Below, piece by piece: positions 56,601 to 64,000 of a DNA stretch of 64,000 bases. This stretch comes from Progne subis subis (Eukaryota > Chordata > Aves > Passeriformes > Hirundinidae): positions 2,521,140-2,585,139 of the forward strand of contig JAKJHU010000066.1 in NCBI GenBank assembly GCA_022316685.1, given 5' to 3'. The translations under genes were made by a program, and so were the position numbers. Below the pieces are notes generated by a model. That model was not told the DNA's origin, ran no database searches, and saw only the letters and a program-made list of their open reading frames with translations. Numbering within the stretch: the first letter of the stretch is position 1; the number at the start of each line of letters is the position of its first letter.

Positions 56601-56688
56601 GTTGGGGGTTTTTTTGTTGTTGTTGTTTTGGGGTGTTTTTTTTTGGGGGGGGGGGTGTTTTGTTTGTTTGTTTGTTTGTTTGTTTTGT
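56601..56688. repeat. G/T-only tract with G-runs
   Basis: 88 bases with no A or C: GTTGGGGG, T-runs, (TTG)n, GGGG, T9, an 11-G run (56645-56655) and then a (TTTG)n stretch (about 56658-56687). The G-runs could support quadruplex formation on the plus strand. Confidence 0.95.
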
Positions 56689-57560
56689 CGAAGAGCAGGG
56701 AAAGAAGCTGATCTGTTCAGTCATTTTGCTGTTTTCATTCCTATGTATTGAGAGAAGAGGCAAATTAAAAAATTGTCACTTATATCACTAATGGAATTAA
56801 AAACTGACATAGTCAAGGCAGTAACCAATGCCTTGTTCATAATGATGGGTTATGACTAGCTAAAAAATGGGACCTTTAATTATCTGCAAGTGTAATTTTC
56901 AAAAGCCTCCTGTGTACTGTAGTTTAGGTCTCTCTCTGAGCTCTCTTTAGGCAGATGCAGCTTTTCATCCAAAATTCATGATTTTGTGACAGTCTGGGAG
57001 CAACAAGAAGGTGCTGTGCCGACATACCTGGAAATGTATGTTCCTTCACACCTCGTTTGCCAGGAATGTGGCTGTGGGTCTTGCACACCCAGAGGAAGTG
57101 GAAACTGAATTATTTGACATCAGCAGAGGAAGAGAGCCCCAGGTGCTTCATGTGGCACATGGCTTTGTAAACCTGTACCCAAAATCAGAGCTTTGTATAA
57201 GCACACAGACAGCCACCTGAATCCCACAGAGATTGTAAGAGAGATACCACAGTATATTCTTCCACAGGATGTTTTTTTAGCTGGTGAATCTCATGCACCA
57301 AGGTCTCACTAACCCACATGGAGTCAGCCCCAATGACTGTCTCATGGTGAGTGTGGAAACTCAGCAATAAACGAGCCACTGCAAGGAGGTTTTCTCCCTA
57401 AACGAAATAAATGTCCAAAATTTATTCCTATTGTTTTGTGAGTTTTGCAATGAATTTTTGGTTGAATCCATGGAAAAATATCCCAACAGCTTTGTCAGAT
57501 CATAAGCCTGGTGTCAGTATTTCAGGTATGGCTCAGTTAAACAAATGAGCAATACTATAC
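56689..57560. other. Unassigned sequence
   Basis: No gene or repeat recognised. Frames of 76 codons or fewer. Confidence 0.45.
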
Positions 57561-57945
57561 CACAGAATCACAAAATATTTTGGGTTGGAAGATAACTTAA
57601 AGATTGTCCTGTTTCAACCCCTCTGCCATGGACATTTTCCACTATCCCAGGTTGCTCAAAGCCCCATCCAATCTGTCCTTGGACACTTCCAGGGATTCAG
57701 GGACAGCCACAGCTTCTTTGGGCAACCTGTGCCAGAGCTTCACCCCACACAGAGTAAAGCATTTCTTCCTAATATCTGATCTAAACCCAATATCTTTCAG
57801 TCTGAAGACATTCCACCTTGTCCTATCACTCCATGCCCTTCTCCAAAGTTCCTCTCCAGCTCTCTTGTAGATCCCCTTTAGGTGCTGGAAGATGCTCTGA
57901 GGTCTCCCTGGAGCCTTCTCTTCCCCAGGATGAACTGCTCCTTCA
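57561..57945 (-). mobile_element. CR1 LINE fragment with ORF2 end
   Basis: Reversed CR1: CACAGAATCACAAAATATTT, TGGGTTGGAAGATAACTTAA, CCACTATCCCAGGTTGCTC, ACACTTCCAGGGATTCAGGG, AAGCATTTCTTCCTAATATC, TTGTCCTATCACTCCATGCC, then GAGGTCTCCCTGGAGCC. It loses similarity near 57945. The coding end of ORF2 is still open (next entry). Confidence 0.94.
57642..57935 (-). pseudogene. CR1 ORF2 C-terminus, frame still open
   Basis: The minus strand translates to the typical end of CR1 ORF2: SDRTRWNVFRLKDIGFRSDI, RKKCFTLCGVKLWHRLP, then LDGALSNLG before the natural stop at 57642-57644. About 98 codons are uninterrupted, which is unusual for the CR1 copies here and suggests this one is younger or lucky. It lacks all upstream domains (endonuclease, reverse transcriptase core) and cannot function. 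The sequence beyond about 57945 in the same frame is not CR1. Confidence 0.9.
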
Positions 57946-59667
57946 GGTCCATGTCCTTCAGATTTATGTTCAGGCAGAATTTTGGCCATTGCCTTTCACC
58001 AGAACCAAAATACCTACACAATATTCCTTCTAAAACACAGGCGAGGCCTTCAGAAAATTAAAATAACATACATATGTTAATGAAAATGAGGTGAGCAGAT
58101 CCTTAGAAACTGCAGCTATTTCTTCCTTCTCTCTTTCACAGCATTAAGAGTGGAGGAGCACTAAGATGTATTGAAGCAAACAGAAAGACTTTAGAAAGAT
58201 ATGGGATGGTGAAAAAGGCATAAATTTGGAAATTAAGGCAAGAAATAACAGAAGATGGATCAAGATTTCTACTTCCACTCATGGAAGACTAAAAGCCAAT
58301 TAATACCAACAGGTACAATTAAGAGATCCCTTCACTATACGATTCAAGGTTTTATCCAAAGTGGCATTGTGGCACCATCCCTAAATTAGATAAATGCAAG
58401 TCAGAGATAATTCAAGCCAAATGTTTCCATTGGGATTATTAACTTAATTCTTTCAGAAAATAGTTATTTCATCTCATCAGTATTTTTTAAAATTGTGATA
58501 AAATCTAAATATATTTATGATTTACTACAAAAAATTCTTGTCTTCAGTGTTGTTGCAATATTCAAAACATTTCTATTTTAGTGCAGAATCGGATTATAAA
58601 TCAAAACAGATAAATCATACCAATGAAGTAAAAATGAAATTGTCAATTCCACTTATCCTACAAATCATTTCAGAATTTTGGCCATGCAGGTGTTATTTCT
58701 TTTTCTTACCAATGGAAGACAGAAAAAAATAACGATTTGGAATCCCCTGTAGTGCAATAACCCTGACTTCCTATTCCAAGCGCTTCACTCTTGCAATATT
58801 TTCAGCTCAGATTCCCATCAGCTGAACTCTTGTCCTTACAGATAAGGAAAGTGACTTTCTTAATTTTATATCTATTTGGGATAGTTCTAGAAAAATAATT
58901 ATTCATAATACTTTAAACTTACTTTGAATTCCCTAAAGCTACTTCCCAGCTTTTTACCAAGCTTCCAGTTCCACATCTGAATTCACATGTGTCCCTTAGT
59001 GAAACGAAAACCTTGTTTGATAATGGACAGGAAGACAGTGAGGCAAGGTTGCTGATACAGCACAGAAAAGAATTGGTACACACAGCTAATCTGTGTTTAT
59101 TAATTTTTTATCAGGTCCTTTCCTCTCTCCACTCTGTGCAAAGAACATAAGTGTGCATTAAAATGGAAGCAGATTAGTGATTCACTGGACTCTGGGAGAC
59201 TACACTCCTGCTCAGGGTTGAACATGAGTCTAAAATTAAAGTTAATCGAATCCAGCCAGATTTACAAAAGTTTTTAAATGCCTGAGGATGCAAACAGTGT
59301 AACCTCTCAACCCTTACTTTAAGTGCATCTTTTCTTTTATTAATTTTTGCCATGAGTGCAGGGAAGACTGGCTGCACACAGGATGCAGGTAGGTAACACA
59401 GATGAATTCATTTAAGTACTGCAGCTGGGGTGGTCTCACTCCTTCCTTCTTTCCTACTCCTGCACTTCTTACCTACATCCTTCCACCACTCCCATCACCT
59501 CCCAGGGCACCTCAGATCCCTTTCTGAACCAGACCAGCTCTGAACTGGCAGAAAAAATAACACAGCAACAGAAATGAGCTGGTTTTTGCCAGGTTCTGAA
59601 AGAGCAGTGTGTCAGCTAAGAGTTCAGTGTGTTTCAGCATGTGAAGGGGTTTGGTTAATAAAATCAG
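57946..59667. other. Unassigned AT-rich sequence
   Basis: No gene or repeat recognised. Frames of 71 codons or fewer. Confidence 0.45.
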
Positions 59668-59724
59668 CAGTTGGACTCCATGACCTTAGAGGCCTTTTCC
59701 AACCTAAATGATCCCATGATTATC
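59668..59724 (+). mobile_element. CR1 LINE fragment, extreme 3' end
   Basis: The last ~57 nt of a forward CR1: CAGTTGGACTCCATGACCTT, AGAGGCCTTTTCCAACC, ATGATCCCATGATT. Confidence 0.87.
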
Positions 59725-60329
59725 TGACGGTGTCCCGGGATGAGAGGAAGGAAAAACTGAAAGAGGAGAGAGGGCATCCTTTCAGATTAGCAAGGAGTAG
59801 CACTGCAGCAGACACAAAGCATTGTAGTTGCTATTCACACCCTGGCTTCAGAGTAAAATTTAACCTGAAGAGGCTTTGTCTCATAACAAAAATAACCACA
59901 AAGTTCAAAAAGGCATCTTTTAATGTTTTTAGAAGATTGTGCTGAATAATAGATGTGGCTTCACGTTTGAAACTTTGCCTGTTTAAACATGATATGACCA
60001 CAATCTTGTTTTTGCACTTGTAATTTAGTTAGAGAGAGAAACTCAGAGAAAAATAAATCTGTAGATGTTCATTAATGGTTGTGTAAACAGTGAATACTGG
60101 CTTCACCTTCACACAGCCTTTTTTTTTTTTTTTCTTTTTTCTTTTTTTTTTGCAAATATTCACTAAATAGGACATGCAATTCCCAATGAGCTGTTACTGA
60201 AATGCCTGGATATTCCTAGATGAATATTTTATCATATTTTTAATTTTTTTTATCAGCACTTTCTGGGAATTTGCAGCCACAGTCACCAAGGTATTCTTCA
60301 GCAATCCATCCGCTACTCTTCTCTACTGT
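59725..60329. other. Unassigned sequence with T-rich run
   Basis: A T-run broken by two C (60119-60151) is the only repeat recognised. Confidence 0.45.
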
Positions 60330-60521
60330 CCTCCATTGCTCTACTCTACCCTTGTGAGACCTCACCAGGAGTACTGCATCCAGCTCTGGGGCCCCCAGCA
60401 CAGGAAAAGTGTGGGAATATGGAATGAGTCCAGAGGAGAGCCACTAAGTTTATCATAGATGTAGGAACTAGGTGATGATGGAGGTCCCTTTCAACACAAA
60501 CCACTCCATTATTCTATGATT
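60330..60521 (+). mobile_element. CR1 LINE with internal deletion
   Basis: The left part is ORF2 sequence (TTGTGAGACCTCACCAGGAG, TACTGCATCCAGCTCTGGG, GAGTCCAGAGGAGAGCCAC). Close to 60452-60462 it jumps to the extreme 3' end (GGAACTAGGTGATGATGGAG, GTCCCTTTCAACACAAACC, ATTATTCTATGATT). Several hundred bases that normally separate these parts are missing. Confidence 0.9.
60336..60413 (+). pseudogene. CR1 ORF2 fragment
   Basis: 26 codons in one frame read as the conserved late-ORF2 motif, including VRPHQEYCIQLWGPQHRK. The frame is lost shortly afterwards, before the internal deletion. Confidence 0.88.
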
Positions 60522-63183
60522 GCCATATGATGCTTCACTCATTTTGTCAAGTTTAACAGTGTCTCTAAACTGATGGGGGGAAAAAAAGTCCAATAATTCT
60601 CAGCTATTGCATGAGTTTGTACGAAGTATGCCACAAATAAGTCATCATTTGTTTTTGAAAGCTGCGTATCAAAAGTTTTCTAATAATTTTCCTCATCCTC
60701 CAGAAGGGTTTCAGAATTACAGAAGAGATCTCACTTTGTCAGTCCTCAGCATATGCTGATGCTTGCTCTCACAAGAGGAGAACCACAAGGTTTGTAGGGT
60801 TATGGTTTGTATTTATTATTTTTTGTTTGTAACTTTTTGCTTTATAATGGATGACTGCCCCATTCTGTTGAACTGTGCATCTTAATAGTTGGTAGAGAGT
60901 GCAGTTTGCAATAGCTTAATGTCTTGGTACAATTCGTGAGGCTGAGCTCATCCCATCCCCAATGGAGTTGCAGCTGGTCTTCTTTGGGTTTACATCAGAC
61001 ATCTTTAAAAATCAGCCAAAGGGACTTTAGAGGAAAATCTGTGAGATCCTAAGCTGGTATAACCCAGCTGTACTTTTTGCAGTCTTCTTTACAGCAGTAA
61101 CAAATCCTCTCTTTAAAAATTAATAGAAAATCCTACTCCATAAGGCAGCAAAATTCCTTCTTTAGGGTGCGACAAAGATGGCCTTCATTCGTGTCTGACC
61201 TGAGAGGGATTTTGGTCTTCCTTTGGAAGCCAAGGTTCAGGTGCAAAACTCCCAGATGAAGTTGTGCCAAAGGGAGAGAGTGGGGGTTACTTTTTTCAGG
61301 CAGGGAAATTTACTTCTTAATCTTCAATCCATATATAGTCCTTGAACAATGGGCTGGCTTTTTTTCCCCCTCTGGCAATTGAATCATGTTGCACTGTAAA
61401 TAATGTGCTGCAGCATGGCCCTCCCCCTTCCTAAGGAAAAAGGAAAAATATAAACCTCTCCCATAGCTGGCTGTGCTGATATTATTACTCATTGACTGCA
61501 TCAGCACAGGTCTACATTAGACACTTGTCAAAATCCCTGCCAAGAGAAAGTTTTCATTTTCATCAATTTATTTTTAGTAGAGCAGCTGGGAAATCCAGTG
61601 ACTGGCTGAGTGGAGACCTGGAGATTGGAGTAGATAAGAGCTTTTTCCAAACTCACTTCAGGCTCCCTCTGCCTACAAGTGAAACCTCTCCCTGGGAACT
61701 TTGGTTGACCAGGCTGGACAAGAACAGCCCTTTTCTTCCCAGGCTGTTGGGACTCTGCCCAGTTCTAAACAAAAAACCCAGTTTACGTCTGTGGTTTATT
61801 TATCTGTCCCACCTACTGTGGTGACACAGGGGACAAGGGTGGTGGACTGTTCAGGCCACATCTGTGAGAGGTGCTTGCAATGCCATGGGAAGAATTTGCC
61901 ACATTCATTGGTCTTGAATTAATGTGGTTCCTCTCAATTGCTGCTTTCTAGGATAAGCCAGAAACATAGGATTTTTCTATACTCAGCAGAGAGCACAGCA
62001 CTCTGAATTTTATCACCTTGCCTCTTCCAGCCACTTCATTTAGGATGAGACAACGATCCTGGGGAAGTGCTTGTTGCTTCCCATTGATTATAGAGGGTCT
62101 GGATATCAAGTATGCCTCAAACTTCAACTTGGGGAGAGGAGGTCTCCTTAAAGTATGACTTGATATTTTTGTCCTTGTGGTAGCATCAAGCAAATGGAGC
62201 AAAATCATCATTTTGCTCTACAAAAGTGAGGAAATCAAATTCTAAAAAGTGGTTCAAAGGATACTGCTCCTCATGTATTCTCTATCAACATCTCACTTAC
62301 TAGGCCAGTGAAAGCTAAAAAACATTAACCAGGTTTTCTACTACTTAGGTGAGCTCTCCATGTGTCTAATGTCATTGCTGCATTTAAAACAATGTTTTTT
62401 TCTTTAAGTTAATGTCTCAGTGAGAGAGTTGATTTGTCAAGCTCTTTTCTCAGGTTTTGTAGAAATGTAATACCTTTGAACAACTACTGTTTTTCCCTTC
62501 TTATTTCCCCCACTTCAATTTAATGTAGCAGGTTAATATTTCCTCACCAGTGAAATGAAATAATTTCTGTGGGTTTTTTGTTTTTTTTTTTTTTCATTAT
62601 TACTTTGAAAAAGGCCAATAACAGGGACAAAATAACACACAAGATAAACCCAGTTTGCTAAATGAAACCCATCACACTTGCTGATCTGATTTACAAACTC
62701 CCAGGTTGCCTTTGCAGTTCTCCATTCTCTCGCTTTCCCTCCACAAGTCCCAAAACCCCAGATGCAGTAGGACAACCACTCCATCACTCCTGTCTCATGA
62801 CAGTGGAGAAACCACAGCCTTGTGCTACCTGTGATAGGGAAAGAGGTTCCATGGCAGGACCAACAAGCCAAACTGATGTCTCTCAGATGCAGAAGAACGG
62901 TTTGACTTGGCAAAATTTGTGTCGGTATTGATGGAAACTGCCAGTATCATAGCAGAAAACAGGAGCATTCAGAGATACAGCAGAATTCCATGCCTCATCC
63001 CTACACAGGTGTTATCTACACAGAATATCTGAAATTATTTAAATTTTATTAATGACAAAATATTAAATCATATTAATTTAAAATATATTAAAAATATAAA
63101 ATAAAATATCATGAAAATTAAAAGTCTCTGGGGAGGAACTTTTTACAAAGGAAACGAAGGGCAGTGGTTTTGAGCTAACAGAG
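60522..63183. other. Unassigned sequence
   Basis: No gene recognised. A T-run lies near 62580-62594, and a very AT-rich stretch of ATATTAAA and AAATATAAAAT motifs lies at about 63035-63125. Frames up to 126 codons (62533-62913, minus) lack domains. Confidence 0.42.
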
Positions 63184-63392
63184 GGCACATTTAGCTCAGA
63201 TATTAGAAAGAAATTCTTCCCTGTGAGGGTGGTGAGGCCCTGGCACAGGTTGCCTAAAGGAGATGGAAGTGTCCAAGCCCAGTTCGAATGGGGCTTGGAG
63301 TAACCTGGGCCAGTGGAAGGTGTCCCTGCCCATGGCAGGGGGTTGGAACAAGATGGGCTTTAAGGTCATCTTCAACACAAATTCCATGAATA
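63184..63392 (+). mobile_element. CR1 LINE fragment, 3' end
   Basis: Forward and well preserved: TTTAGCTCAGATATTAGAAA, GAAATTCTTCCCTGTGAGGG, TGGTGAGGCCCTGGCACAGG, GGGGCTTGGAGTAACCTGGG, CCAGTGGAAGGTGTCCCTGC, then GATGGGCTTTAAGGTCATC. The tail is decayed (ATTCCATGAATAT). Confidence 0.94.
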
Positions 63393-63793
63393 TTTCTTTC
63401 TATATGAACTTGAGAGCAACCACATAGTTCTTTGCAAGATAACCTAAATCAGCTTGAGAATTGCTGTAATTATATTTTCAGTGGAAACCTATTCCATGAG
63501 CTGCTGAGAAAAATTTGTGAAGTGCTTCAAATCTGATTCAGGAAAAGTCTCTATTTCCATTAATAAAACTGTTCCATCAGAAGAGGTATTTCAATTTTTT
63601 TTTTTTTTTTTAAATATAATCAATCCAACCTCTGTCTAAATTTTTGTTATGTAGGACCCAACAATATTTGGGTTTCTCGTGTTCAATTAGACAATTGAAG
63701 TCTTGTAGGCAGACAAAATTTTAATTTTTCAGAATCTCTGCAGCAATGAATTGTAAGTACAGCATCTATGTGACCTCCATATGGATTTGGGGG
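63393..63793. other. Unassigned sequence
   Basis: Includes a T18 run (63595-63612). No gene recognised. Confidence 0.45.
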
Positions 63794-63811
63794 AAAAAAA
63801 AAAAAAAAAAG

Positions 63812-63863
<52 letters not shown>

Positions 63864-63890
63864 AAAACAAAACCACCACCCAAAAAAACC
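63794..63890. repeat. Long poly(A) tract with AC-rich end
   Basis: A17, one G (63811), A51, then CAAAACAAAACCACCACCC and another short A-run. The whole 97 nt contains only A and C apart from one G. It is preceded by a run of G. Open frames here encode lysine or phenylalanine runs and are artefacts. Confidence 0.95.
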
Positions 63891-64000
63891 TTTTGGTGAA
63901 ATTCCTGGGGCAAGTAGTTTTAATGCAAGTATTCATTCAGTGCAGCAATAATAAAAGATTCAAATAAATCCAAGTGAAACATTAAGCAGAACTTTGTGTG

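Noticed and set aside
63683..63967. Poly-Phe and poly-Lys frames
   Set aside because: They are produced by the 69-nt A-run.
1..64000. Solo LTRs or endogenous retrovirus genes
   Set aside because: I found no convincing TG...CA-bounded repeat pair, primer-binding site or pol motif by eye. A library search could still find diverged LTRs.

Overview
The window looks like non-coding DNA from a bird nuclear genome, intergenic or deep intronic. The evidence is the repeat content. There are at least sixteen fragments of CR1 (chicken repeat 1) LINEs, several ending in the typical ATTCTATGATT-type 3' tail. There are also old amniote MIR-type SINE remnants and (ATT)n-tailed ancient LINE 3' ends. I saw no Alu, L1 or B1/B2 sequence. 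A crocodile or turtle would share some of these families, so 'bird' is an inference from the CR1 types and the sparse repeat load; the species cannot be named.

No protein-coding gene could be supported. The longest open frames are 144-155 codons, lie on either strand, and do not read as known proteins. The only recognisable coding sequence is decayed CR1 ORF2 (reverse transcriptase C-terminus) at about 18.1-18.4 kb (-), 57.6-57.9 kb (-) and 60.3-60.4 kb (+). Three minus-strand segments (5191-5388, 20026-20457, 21829-22080) combine an open frame with splice-like borders. They are reported as hypotheses, not annotated as genes.

Layout: 0-22 kb has unique sequence with five CR1 fragments, all on the minus strand, three or four MIR/tRNA-SINE remnants (3.3, 9.6, 11.3, 14.3 kb), three (ATT)-rich ancient LINE ends (7.6, 13.4, 15.4 kb) and a GATA microsatellite (20.2 kb). 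22-28 kb is almost repeat-free. 28-49 kb has five CR1 fragments, all on the plus strand, a well-preserved MIR at 40.3 kb, several very long poly(A)/poly(T) runs and G/T-only tracts, and a strong imperfect hairpin at 38.22 kb. 49-64 kb has six more CR1 fragments on both strands, two pentanucleotide arrays (52.07 and 53.35 kb), two MIR remnants (54.6 and 55.5 kb), a G-run/T-run tract at 56.6 kb and a 69-nt A-run near the right end.

There is no operon, CRISPR array, mobile-element cargo or other multi-gene system here. The best leads are possible regulatory DNA (GATA-motif cluster beside a MIR at 55.3-55.5 kb, homeodomain-type motifs at 46.3 kb), the 38.2 kb hairpin, and the candidate minus-strand exons.
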